Below, piece by piece: positions 11,224 through 20,866 of a stretch of DNA of 64,000 bases (position 1 is the first letter of the stretch; each line of letters opens with the position of its first letter). Made by a program: the position numbers and the translations under genes. This DNA is from Basidiobolus meristosporus CBS 931.73 (Eukaryota > Basidiobolomycota > Basidiobolomycetes > Basidiobolales > Basidiobolaceae): contig MCFE01000211.1 of NCBI GenBank assembly GCA_002104905.1, positions 62,001-126,000 of the forward strand, read 5' to 3'. The notes beneath the pieces were generated by a model, which saw nothing but the letters and a program-made list of their open reading frames with translations, searched no databases and was not told the DNA's origin.

Positions 11224-11232
11224 CTCCCACTC
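11224..11232 (-). other. Copia A polypurine tract
   Basis: Minus-strand GAGTGGGAG directly precedes the 3' LTR (context GTTGAGTGGGAG). It is the expected priming site for plus-strand DNA synthesis and is conserved in copia B (54748-54756) and, as GAGGGGGAG, in copia C. Confidence 0.8.
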
Positions 11233-11234
11233 AA

Positions 11235-11705
11235 CTAAATGTTCATACTGACTAGTCCTGATTTTGACCTAAGATATTCAAATTTGTCTCTAGCTAATGG
11301 TTTGGTAAATATGTCTGCAATCATTTCATCTGTAGGACAGTAAACTAAGCTAACTAAGTTATTCTCTATAGCTTCACATATGAAATGATGTCTAATATCT
11401 ATGTGCTTGGTTCTAGCATGAAAAGTTGGATTTCTACCTAATTTTATACATCCTTGATTATCTTGAAATAAAGTAATAGGCATTTTTTGGCATAGGCCTA
11501 AATCTGTAAAAAGTTTTCTTAGCCACATTGCTTCTTTTGTAGCTTCACAGGCTGCCATATACTCTGCCTCTGAGGTGGAAAGTGCTACAGTTGGTTGCTT
11601 TCTTGAATTCCGTGAAACTGCTCCTTTACAGTAAAGAAAGGTGTATCCTGTGGTGGATCTTCTGTCTTCTAAATTTTGTCCCCAATCAGCATCAGAGTAT
11701 CCCAC
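11235..11705 (-). pseudogene. Copia A RNase H domain
   Basis: An open stretch of 156 codons with typical copia RNase H blocks: YSDADWGQNLEDRRSTTGY, LSTSEAEYMAACEATKEAMW, HIDIRHHFICEAIE, and the element-terminal GMIADIFTKPL-like motif (EMIADIFTKPLARDKFEYLR). It is separated from the RT frame by a stop and a frame change near 11,710-11,870, so it is part of a broken polyprotein. Confidence 0.88.
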
Positions 11706-11866
11706 AAGATCCTGTTCTGAATCCTTATAAGTGTATCTTAAGCAGATATTAGCAGTTCCTTTTAGGTATCTAAAAATCTGCTTAACTGCTGCAATATGAT
11801 CAGATCCATCAAGTTCTGATTATGTTGGCTGACAACTCCCACTGAATATGAGATATCTGGACATGT

Positions 11867-12957
11867 TCAAGCATGATATACATCAGACTGCTGGCCATAG
11901 ATTGATATGGAAAGGTCAGGGCTTTCAGATGGCACCAAGCTCTCTTGATTTGGTTGTGTTTTGACCAAGTTAAGGTTTGTCTCCATTGGTGTAGCTGCCG
12001 GTTTACAGTCTTCCATTTGGTACTTCTTTAATATATCTTGAATATACTTGGATTGGCTTAGGCAGATAGTCTGGGTACTTCTGTCTATGGAGAACTTAAT
12101 CCCTAAGTAGTACCTGAGTTCTCCTAAATTGGACATCTTGAACTCCTTAGATAGGCTGGATCTAGTCTCTTCCAATGTTTCTAGGTTATTGGTGGCTATA
12201 ATAATATCATCCACATATATAGCTAATAGAACTGGATTTGCTCTATCTGGCTTATAGTATATACTATAGTCAGCATTACTCCTTTTGAAACTCAAAGATT
12301 CCAAATAAGAATCTATCTTGCAATTCCAGGCTCTTGGTGATTGTTTGAGACCATATAGTGACTTTTTAAGCTTGCAGACCAAATGGGGGTTATCTTGGTC
12401 AACAAACCCATCATGCTGGTCTATATACATGTCCTCATCAAGTTCTCCATTCAAATATGCAGTTTTTACATCCATTTGATGAATAAAAACTTATATTTGG
12501 CTGCGATAGCCAATATTAATCTGATGGAATTAAACTTGGCTACCAGTGCAAAGGTCTCAGTATAGTCAAGTCCTTTTGTTTGAGAGTATCCTTTGGCTAC
12601 AAGTCTTGCTTTGTATCTTTCAATTGTACCATCAGCCTTGTATTTTGTCTTGAAGACCCATCTGCATCCAATTGATTTTTGGTTGACCGGTAATTTGAGT
12701 AAGTCCCATGTTTGATTTTCCATCAGGGCCTGATATTCCTCAGTCATTGCAGATCTCCAAAACTTTGTCTGAGGGCCATTTAGGGCCTCTTTTACAGTCT
12801 GGGGTTCATCAATATGGACTGAATAGGCATAGGCTAAGTTTGTACCCTCAGTGATATAGTAATTTGGGCTATTTCTTGTCCAATTGGATCTCCAGGCATT
12901 TGATACTGGAATGATCACTTCTGGGATATTCCTGGGCACTGATTCTTGCTGAACCAT
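11867..12957 (-). pseudogene. Copia A reverse transcriptase domain
   Basis: Two overlapping minus-strand frames (12957-12466 and 12475-11867) shifted relative to each other. They hold the copia RT landmarks [73 protein letters not shown] and the intact active-site block YVDDIIIAT, then KEFKMSNLGELRYYLGI and SQSKYIQDILKKY. The frameshift lies near 12,470. Confidence 0.92.
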
Positions 12958-13379
12958 GGTTGTAGAGTTCTCTGGAGTGAAAAAGCTCTCATTGTTTTAC
13001 TCTGATTCAATCCTGACAATTGGCGGACTTGAGATCAAATTTTTGTCCTCATCTGATATCATTTTTTGTGAAAATTTTGAGTTTTCATCAAACAACACAT
13101 CCCTGGACTTGATCAGCTTCTTTGCTTTGGTATTGTAGAGTCTGTATGCCTTACTCTCATTGCAGTAGCCCAAAAATAAGCATTTTACACTTTTTGGCTC
13201 AAATTTTGACTGATTTCTGGCCAGTTTTTTGGCGTATGCTGTACACCCAAATATTCTTAGATGTTCTGCACTTGGTCTGTATCCATACCATGCTTCAAAT
13301 GGAGTAGAATCACAAAGTATTCTGTTATAACTCCTATTTTTAAGGTATACAGCAGTGGCAACTGATTCCGCCCAAAATC

Positions 13380-14375
13380 ATAGGATAATTTTTGATCATA
13401 GATAATTGATCTTGCCATATCAATTATTGATCTGTTAGCTTGTTCTGCTACTTCATTTTGCTGTGGGGAGTGTGGTAAAATAGTCTCTTGCTTTATCCCA
13501 TGAATTTTGCAGAAGTGGATGAAGAGTTTTGAGGTATATTCTCCACCATTGTCAGAGTGTATTTACTTGATTTTTTCACCAGTTTCTCTCTCCACCATTG
13601 CTTTAAGCTCCCTGAGCTTAGACAGAGCTTCTTCCTTTCTCTCCATGAAGTAGACCCATGTGTATCTTGTATAATCATCAATAAAAGTGATTAAATACTT
13701 CATCCTGCCTAAGGATAAATTTTGCATAAGTCCACACAGATCTGAGTGAATTAGATCTAATTTTTTCTTAGTTTTGATTAACCCAGAGCTCTTGAACGGT
13801 TGTCTGGCTTGTTTCCCATATATGCAGGCTTCATAGTGCTTCAAATTAGCTGGGGGATCAATTTTTACTCCAGAAATTAGCTGATCTTTGATCATTTTGC
13901 TCAAATAATCAAAATTGATGTGCCCTAATCTCCTGTGCCAAAGCATTGATGTTTCCTCATTTAAGTTACTTATATTGGCTTCCAAATATGATGGAATATA
14001 AGTCAATCTGTATAGATTCTGATCTCTGATACCCAAAGCAATATGGGCACCATTTTGATCAGTGATCTTGCATCCAGAATTGTCAAAGCTGAAACTGAGT
14101 CCTTCTGCTGTGGCCTTGCTTACAGATAGTAGGTTCTTGGCTATTCCTGGTACATAGAGTACTTCTTTAAAGGTCAGTGTATGGCTTCCTTCACTGCTTC
14201 TTAGGTTTACTTTGATAGTTCCTTCTCCCACTGCATCAAGTGTTCTGTTGTCACCAATGAAAACCTGCTTAATTGGAATTTCTTGATATTGGGTAAGAAG
14301 TTCTTTTTGGTGTGTAAAGTGTTGAGAAGCTCCAGAGTCAATATACAACGTCTGAGAATCCTTGTTTGTGGTCAT
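13380..14375 (-). pseudogene. Copia A protease, GAG-pre-integrase and integrase
   Basis: The frame 14375-13563 starts with the aspartic protease motif DSGASQHFTH, continues through the GAG-pre-integrase block (LWHRRLGHINFDYLSKMI) and enters the integrase core with HSDLCGLM (first D) and FIDDYTRYTWVYFMERKEEA. It ends at a stop just before the second catalytic Asp region (HSDN-like, about 13,555), and the frame then changes. Further integrase sequence to about 13,000 is in several frames. Confidence 0.88.
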
Positions 14376-14377
14376 AT

Positions 14378-15179
14378 TTAGTGCAGATATGAATAGTCTA
14401 TCTTCAGTTGTTGCAGCATTTCCATATTCAGGCTTCTTTGGCTGATTATCTTTCTTTTTGAGGCACTAGTCTGATGTGTGTCCTTTCCTTTTGCAGTAGT
14501 TGCAAAACAGGTTGCTGTTGCCTTTGTAGGGTCTTTGGTACCTCCTTTGTTGGCTATCATTGCTTATTAATGCATTTTCTTCTTCCTTCTTATTTGTGCT
14601 TGATTTTCTTAATTCTTCATCCAGGAGCCTTCCATATGCGTAATTTAAGGTCAAATCTTCAGTCCTGGACTCTTGGGCTGATACAAGGCCCTGAAACTTG
14701 TCTGTCAGGCTATTCAGGATGGTAATCATCACATCCTCTTCAGTAGTTGGTACACCCACAGATTCCATCTCATCTACCAGCAGGGTAATTCTGTTAATTA
14801 GATTTTTCATTTCTTCTCCTGGCAGCATCTTTGTAGTAGAGAACTTTTGTCTCAGATACATTTTCTTGGCAGCTGAACATCACTGGTAGGTGTCTTCTAA
14901 TGCCTTCCAGGCATTCTTTGCCATTTTTGCTCTTGAGCATTGAATAAGCAAATTGTCTTTAACATTAAGGCAAATGCAGTTAAAGGCACTTTGTTCTTTC
15001 TTCTGGTACTTGAAGGCTTCCTCTCCCATGCTTTTAGGAGGGCACTCTTCTCCCATGACAGTATCCCAAAGGCCTCTTTCTTGTAGCAGCATCTTCATCT
15101 TCACCTTCCACACTTAGTAGTTAGATCCATCCAACTTTTCAGCAGAGGGAAAAATTCCAGTAATAGCAGTAGTAGACAT
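14378..15179 (-). pseudogene. Copia A gag (UBN2-type) with three premature stops
   Basis: Starts MSTTAITGIFPSAEKLDGSN at 15179. Copia-type gag blocks follow (MKMLLQERGLWDTVMGEE, NLINRITLLVDEMESVG, NAYGRLLDEELRK-like). A zinc knuckle CNYCKRKGHTSD*C stands near 14,466-14,505. Premature stops fall at 15114, at about 14,880 and inside the knuckle at 14466. The first and third are each one C-to-T change from Gln codons (the intact Gln is present in copia B at the first site). Confidence 0.85.
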
Positions 15180-15198
15180 TGCAGAGAGTGACAGCTTG

Positions 15199-15210
15199 GG
15201 GCTCATAACC
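15199..15210 (-). other. Copia A primer-binding site (initiator tRNA-Met anticodon region)
   Basis: On the coding strand the LTR is followed directly by GGTTATGAGCCC. Its complement GGGCTCATAACC is the anticodon stem-loop of eukaryotic initiator tRNA-Met, not a tRNA 3' end. That matches the half-tRNA priming known for Drosophila copia. The same 12-mer follows the 5' LTR of copia B (58720-58731) and copia C (38674-38685). Confidence 0.75.
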
Positions 15211-15560
15211 TGTTGTAAGAGTCTTGGAGATATTGGAAGTGATTGGGAGAACAAGTAGATTATGTGGTTTTCACTTAATGATTTATTGAATGTAAAAGTA
15301 GTATTTATACTTTTACCTGGTCTTGGCATTACAAACATGTAGAATAGATTAAGTGAAGGTCCCAAAAACATGTATGCAAGGTTTGGGGCTGTTTGGACAA
15401 CTTTGAGAATTTTCATGTTCTGGGTACCAGGTATTTTGGTGAAAATATTCCAAGTAAATCCCAACAAGGAATTTGGTCAGTATTTTCTAGGATTTGAAGG
15501 TGATGATCAAAGTGACTAAGTTAGGTGAATATTTAGGTGGAAATACAAATTTTAACAACA
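15211..15560 (-). repeat. Copia A 5' LTR
   Basis: 350 bp, TGTTGTAAGAG...TTAACAACA on the plus strand, next to the GAATC duplication. A long frame reads in sense through this LTR into gag (15467-15114), but the transcript should start inside the LTR, so this is not taken as a coding extension. Confidence 0.92.
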
Positions 15561-16548
15561 GAATCACCCCTCTTTATTTGCTTACCCACTACTACCTTGG
15601 GTATTCCACATATAGTTTGAATCAAAAAAAATTATGGCCTCCTGCTTGCTAACCTCTACAAATGCACACGCCTGCTACAATTAACATACTTCTATCATCC
15701 CAAATTTATAGCTTTTTAGTGTGATACTTGCAAAGTTGCCATATACCTTGTACTGATGGTAACATATACATCTTGCAAACATATGCTTAGTTGCCATCAC
15801 TTCTGCCATGAATACCTCCTCAATATCTGCAAAGAACTTTTGGATATTCGGCCAATATATTCCTTCTCCCTGCTGGATTCCAGTCCCCCTTATAGGTGTG
15901 CTCTGACTCTTGTTTGTGTAAATTCTGTATTGAACAGTGTAGAAGTTGGCTTGTGACCATGAGAAATCCTGCATATCTTAGTAGAGTTTTCCCAATAAAA
16001 ACAGTTGCTAGTTGCACCCAACCCAACTTTGTATTACTTAACTGATTATCCACACATTGAGGCTGCTGAGCTTCTTAATGCCATAGGCATAGGTGTCTCC
16101 ATGTGCACATCTGTCCTCAGTATTTTCCAACTCTTCCTGGCTGTCCTCCATGTGTCAACTCATCACATCCATCATGGACTTGAAAGAAATATTCTTAATG
16201 AGATTGGGATATGGCAGTACCTGCAACTTGACTTGTCCTCCTAGTCTCCCCACACATCTGCTCCACAGGAAACTCCCAAAAGGTGAAGTAAGGCCCATTA
16301 TTCTCCACACACCAAGCTGGATGGAGTAGAGAATGGATACAGTAGCAGCAGAGATCTACATGTTCAGCTTTATGTTTGTAGTATAGCCACTGAAATCCTG
16401 TTACAAACTCCTTGCACAACAGCTGTAGATGTGTCAAATTGGCATTGGTAATCTGCTTCTGGATAAATATTGCTACAATGCCCCCATAAGACTTCCAATG
16501 CTTCCAATGTACTCTTGGTAGGAATGGCCTCAGAACACCACTTGAATA
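15561..16548 (-). pseudogene. T1 Tnp2-like transposase, C-terminal part
   Basis: Minus-strand frames HLQLLCKEFVTGFQWLYY and HSLLHPAWCVENNGPYF, then FTFWEFPVEQMCGE, which fits the Tnp2 C-terminal pattern (LLHIAD---GP-W-YWAFPMER-CG). They are followed by FYTVQYRIYTNKSQS and FADIEEVFMAEVMATKHMF. The same blocks recur in T2 (26,540-27,190), T4 (25,500-26,060), T3 (36,180-37,100, plus strand) and a fragment at 49,140-49,485. Frameshifts and stops break it. It is cut at 15561 by copia A; a last coding piece lies at about 10,740-10,874. Confidence 0.6.
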
Positions 16549-16899
16549 TGCTGTAAGAGTCTTGGAGATATTGGAAGTGATTGGGAGAACAAGTAGATTA
16601 TGTGGTTTTCACTTAATGATTTATTGAATGTAAAAGTAGTATTTATAATTTTACCTGGTCTTGGCATTACAAACATGTAGAATAGGTTAAGTGATGGTCC
16701 CAAGAACATGTGTGCAAGGTTTGGGGCTGTTTGGACAACTTTGAGAATTTTCATTTTCTGGGTACCTGGTATTTTGGTGAAAATATTCTAAGTAAATCCC
16801 AACAAGGAATTTGGTCAGTATTCTCTTGGATTTGAAGGTGATGATCTAAGTGACTAAGTTAGGTGAATATTTAGGTGGAAATACAAATTCTTTACAACA
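16549..16899 (-). repeat. Solo Copia-1 LTR
   Basis: 351 bp, TGCTGTAAGAGTC...TTACAACA, closely matching copia A LTRs. It is flanked by the perfect 5-bp duplication GAATA (16544-16548 and 16900-16904). T2 retains the uninterrupted target at about 27,510 (cacctgagtaaatac). No internal element sequence is present, so this is the product of LTR-LTR recombination after insertion into T1. Confidence 0.92.
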
Positions 16900-17432
16900 G
16901 AATAAATACCTATCCAGTTCATCCTGTCTTTGCATTTGTTTTGTTGCATATGTGTATAAATATTGATTGGAGTTCATGAGAAGTACATAGGGTAAGCGGA
17001 TACTCTGTAATATCTTTCCAATTCTGTCAAATTTCTCCAGTATCTTGAGGGGCTTGTTTAGCTTGAAATGCCCATGTACAACTTGGTCATCATTATAGGG
17101 ATATTGTTGAAAAGCAAATGCATTGCTCCCAGTGGAAAGCTTTTGTTCAAACAGATACACTCTATCTTAAGTATCTCCAGTTTCTAATTGATTCCATATT
17201 CCAGCCAATGGCTTGCAGCTTGCCAACTTTGCTGCAATTTCATGCTGACTTCTGCATGTTCTCTCTGTGGGAAGATGATGTTCTTAGTGTTGGAGTTTAG
17301 GTAATAATAAAGTGTGTGAGTTATGGAATAATTCCCCTAGACCTCACACAATTAACAGCAGTACCATCCATTGTGCCCAGAAAAGCTGGCTATCTTGCTG
17401 ATAGCTGGGGTATCTCCAATGCAGATAATAAT
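16900..17432 (-). pseudogene. T1 Tnp2-like transposase, segment between H1 and the solo LTR
   Basis: Continuation of the transposase after the H1 insertion. The sequence next to H1 reads as a Tnp2-like stretch (PQLSAR, then FLGTMDG on the minus strand), followed at 17160-16900 by a frame containing GHFKLNKPLKILEKFDRIGK. A paralogous, equally broken segment lies at 53413-53800 in T6, and one in T2 at 27500-27590. It is interrupted at 16899 by the solo LTR. Confidence 0.5.
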
Positions 17433-17613
17433 AGACTTGTTCCGTTGGATAGTGCCACATAGTGCCAGCCGGTTTATAGTGCCGGATCGATCTGGCACTC
17501 TATCACTATCTGGCACTATAATTTCTACCATGATGCCAGTGGTATGATACAGTTACTGGTAATTTTACTCAATCTTACTTATGTTGCTCAGAATAGTGCT
17601 TTCCTTGCTTTAT

Positions 17614-18498
17614 TTACTCTTCATAATGCTCCAGACACATTTCTCTCAGTGGATGTCTTCTTGTATGAACATACTGTGCATTAATAAGTATCTTAACTAT
17701 TTTACCTATTCTGCTGTTTTCACCTATATATGACTTTCCTCTGTATTTACCTGCCAATATGCTGAATCTCTTCAGATATCCAAATGTGTGCTCTACCCTT
17801 ACTCTGAAATGATTAAATATCTCATTGTAGAGCTTCTGCTTCCTGCTAAGCACACCATTCCTTGGCTTCCTATAAGCTGTAATACATCCTAATCTCTGAC
17901 AATCCTCTCCTATATAGGCCAAGTCTGCCATACATTTCTCCCCTCTACTGAATTCAGGATGATTCTCTACCCAGAGTGCTTTGTCATGCCTACTTCCAGC
18001 AAATGGCCCACTAAACCAGATGATGTTACCCTCAATGTCAGACAGTGCTTGAAGCTTCACACAGTGTGCCTTGTACTTGCCAGAATAAAAGTGCCTCTGC
18101 CCTCTAGAAGGTCTGTTAATCCTCACTGGGAAGGTATCCAAAATACTCCTGATATGGAACCTGTTGCTGAACACTCTGGGATATGGAAGTCTATTGGAGC
18201 TTCTGAACCTAGTATTCCAAGCTTGCTCTAAGTCATTCATACCCTCTGCAAGGTGGTTCTCCATTGCTGTCAGCTGGGAATGAAAGCTTCTAGGACTTTT
18301 GTTGCCATGGATGGTGGGATGAAACCTTGTAGGGCAATAGTTCTTGTAATAGCAGAGAAGCTTAACAAGGGATCTCCTTGAGTAGATTGGGGTTGATGGT
18401 CCACAATACTTGGAATAGATCTCCTCCAGTGTGTCAAAAGAAAATCCAGTGGTAGTGATGGGATTGATGAGAAAAGACCATTCAGATGAGTAAGTCAT
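17614..18498 (-). CDS. H1 transposase, HARBI1-like DDE nuclease (294 aa, open)
   Basis: Predicted to cut and join H-family ends. An uninterrupted 294-codon frame with the DDE superfamily endonuclease layout (DDE_Tnp_4 type): D121 in ILDTFPVRINRP, D172 in GPFAGSRHDKALW and E236 in FRVRVEHTFGYLKRF, with the conserved YSGKYKAHCVKLQAL and ITAYRKPRNG blocks between. The N-terminal 110 residues carry no obvious HTH but hold a basic stretch. The length is at the short end for HARBI1 proteins (about 350), so an upstream exon is possible. It is the only transposase in the window without a stop. A 3'-lacking copy is at 45475-45835 in H2. Confidence 0.87.
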   Translation of the reverse strand: MTYSSEWSFLINPITTTGFSFDTLEEIYSKYCGPSTPIYSRRSLVKLLCYYKNYCPTRFHPTIHGNKSPRSFHSQLTAMENHLAEGMNDLEQAWNTRFRSSNRLPYPRVFSNRFHIRSILDTFPVRINRPSRGQRHFYSGKYKAHCVKLQALSDIEGNIIWFSGPFAGSRHDKALWVENHPEFSRGEKCMADLAYIGEDCQRLGCITAYRKPRNGVLSRKQKLYNEIFNHFRVRVEHTFGYLKRFSILAGKYRGKSYIGENSRIGKIVKILINAQYVHTRRHPLREMCLEHYEE

Positions 18499-18950
18499 AT
18501 TAAAATTGATGGATGATTGTATGGAGGCGGTTTGAATTGATTCGGCGCAATCTGCGTTATTTATCTGATTTTTAACACATTATGGTTAAATCTCCATCAA
18601 TTGCCATGTATCCCATCATTATGTCGCAAAAATCATCCGCAAACAATGCCTTGGTACTTTTATTGATGCTTTAATCATAGGTCTATAATCAAATAGGAAA
18701 TCTGCGATTGATGTGATCTGATCCATGTCAACGTGATCCGAGATGCATCATGCATAATATATGGAAAATTCAACAATCACTTTAGTTTTCATATATATTT
18801 CATATAAGTCCAGGTTGATGCCAATATACTGCTGTATAAGTATCCAAATCCGTTGCTATGGTCCCCATACCAAGCCTCAACTCATCTTTAGTACAACCCA
18901 GACAAAACCCATCCCCCAGCTCACAAGCATGGTCCGGACCGGAAAAGTCA

Positions 18951-20006
18951 ATGTCGGATCCGTTCGAGTTCTTGCCAAATGATTTTAGTATGGCCCAAGT
19001 GTCTATGATGAGCCTTCATACAGATATTTGGGCACTACTGATTAATCTAGCAGAACTAGATACCTCAGAGAGTCAACAAAGATGGAAGAATTTGAGTAGA
19101 AAGCTGTGGCATGAGTTCTACATCAAGATGCCAGCCAATGTATGTAAAAAGATATATAACAAGACAAGTATTGAAATCAAGAATGAGCTGAGAGTGAGGG
19201 GATTTGACAAGGAAGCCGTGCGGGAACGATTCCGTGCGCAATTTGCACAGTACGGGCCGGACGCGTCCGTTTGTGCCTCAACTTTGGGAACCAAAGAGAT
19301 TTTGAATGAGTTTTTGCCTCAAATGACCAATGTACTACGTGATATATTAGTAGAGCTAAGTGACTTCCAAGAGCAATATACACAGGACTCATCCAGGCAA
19401 CAGCTCCAAAGTATCAGACAGAGGGTAAGTGAATACCTTGAGGAATCAGATGGTGAGCTTCAGGAGGAAGAATACAGACCGCGAGCAACATCGTCCAGAT
19501 CGCGCCAGCACGCCTTGCTGGATTCCCTACCATCTCTTGCAACCACAGCACGCCGGCACACGTCAGTCCAGACTACGCCAACACCCTTTACCAGAATGTC
19601 CCGCGTCAAGTCAATGCGCATTGAGTCAACGCGTGTCGGGTCAACGCGCGCGCTTCAGAGCAAAACTACCAGAACTCGCCAAACTGCTCATTTAGACACA
19701 AGTCCATTGGAGCGGACCGAGTCGCGTCAACATGCGGCATCACATTGAACTCAGCCAAGGGCCATCTCAACGCGTCAAGGCGCACCTGCGCGTGCCGTTT
19801 TGCCTGACCATCAGCGAGTTACTTCTGGTGAACTGACTGATGATGACCAACATGAAGTGACTCAACCACCGGAGCCCTTGGCAAGTAAAAGAACGCGTCA
19901 GCGCGTGGCACTACAGGCCGGTTCAGTTGGTTCAGTTGGAGCAATTCAGCGCGGCCAAGCTGCAGCATCGCACTCATCAACTAGGAGGCAAATTACTGAC
20001 TATTAA
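18951..20006 (+). CDS. H1 accessory protein, unrecognised (in-frame TGA at 19746)
   Basis: The frame is open from upstream of 18858 to a TGA at 19746-19748, then open in the same frame to TAA at 20006; an ATG at 18951 (MSDPFEFLPNDF) is a likely start, 18858 an alternative. Middle part: WALLINLAELDTSESQQRWK, then YNKTSIEIKNELRVRGFDKE and EFLPQMTNVLRDILVELSDF, predicted helical. The C-terminal part is rich in Arg/Thr/Ser and Gln. Harbinger elements commonly carry a second, Myb/SANT-like DNA-binding protein; a tryptophan-spaced Myb signature is not clear here, so the function is open. Decayed copies are in H2 (46,300-47,330) and H3 (29,620-30,470). Confidence 0.65.
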
Positions 20007-20866
20007 TACACAAGTAGCCAAGATGATAGTCAGCCAGGAAGTAGTATAGGTGTGCAAAGTGAGTCACTACCAAATGCTTCAGTAGTAATCCCTGTGAGAA
20101 AAAAACCCAGGAGAAGATGATGCGATTGCTTTGAATTGCTCACATTTGTAATGATCCCGACAACCCTTTTTTTTTGCGATCCAAATCGAGCCATCTCAAA
20201 TCAGTGATCATCAAATTTTTGATATAAGTAATATCAAGGTCGTCTCACATTTGAGACAGAACCCCTATAAATAAACACCCTGCATATATATACGTCATCT
20301 GTAATACCAGTGCAGCTATTGGATCTGTTTTGCACCTACACAATTGCTTGCATGCTAGCTATGACACCTTGCCCAATCACTAGGATCAGGGATTTACTTG
20401 CTCAATGGGCTAAATGGGATATTTGATGGCGAATCAGGTAGCTTTTTCAGTAGTCAATGAGCCAATTGGGGGCTGCCAGCTTCAGGATACTTTTGGACCA
20501 ATTAACCACTGAGATACCGTCCAATTGGAGTGAGGGTAACCAAAATGGTAAGTATCAGTGTAGTTTATAGTGTGATACACATTTATTTCCATTTACATTA
20601 AAGAAACATATCCAAATACCGGATTTTACCTGCCATTATAGCGGTATCCGATTGCGCACGTGATGCAAGCATTACAAGTTGGCGCGATCATCCGCGCCAA
20701 CCTCATCGTGTCAGATTGTGCCATAGTGTGTGAGATTGTCCCGCATAGTGCGAAATTGTCCAAGAACAATCATGCCTTCTGGTAGCTATAATATCGCGCC
20801 CAATCGTTCTTTGCAACCGCGGATCGCGCCACGCGCCCTGGCACAGTACGATGGAACAAGTCTAAT

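Larger units (their letters stand above)
10875..15560 (-). mobile_element. Copia A: complete Copia-1 LTR retrotransposon, 4,686 bp
   Basis: Bounded by two 350-bp LTRs (10875-11223 and 15211-15560), each TGTTGTAA...TTACAACA or close to it. It is flanked by the perfect 5-bp duplication GAATC (10870-10874 and 15561-15565). Related T copies keep the empty site with one GAATC (T2, 26520-26524). Gene order on the minus strand is gag, protease, integrase, reverse transcriptase, RNase H, the Ty1/copia order. The two LTRs differ at several percent of sites by eye, so it is not recent. Stops and frameshifts make it inactive. Confidence 0.92.
17433..20863 (-). mobile_element. H1: PIF/Harbinger DNA transposon, about 3.4 kb
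   Basis: Left terminus AGACTTGTTCCGTTGGATAG at 17433; right terminus ATGGAACAAGTCT ending at 20863, its imperfect inverted copy. Flanked by AAT on both sides (17430-17432 and 20864-20866), a 3-bp duplication as expected for Harbinger. It contains a DDE transposase frame on the minus strand and an accessory ORF on the plus strand, divergent across about 450 bp. It keeps many CpG dinucleotides, unlike the surrounding T1 sequence. About 860 bp after the accessory ORF (20007-20863) look noncoding. Confidence 0.88.

Noticed and set aside
15198-15210. Possible tRNA-Met gene because of ggggctcataacc
   Set aside because: Only the anticodon-arm bases are present; no acceptor, D or T arms surround it. 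Its exact placement beside three LTRs identifies it as a primer-binding site.
15114-15467. 117-codon frame spanning the copia A 5' LTR and gag start as an extended gag
   Set aside because: It starts upstream of where a retrotransposon transcript would begin and crosses the primer-binding site. Copia gag start at 15179 explains the conserved part; the LTR portion recurs in the solo LTR as a by-product of LTR sequence.
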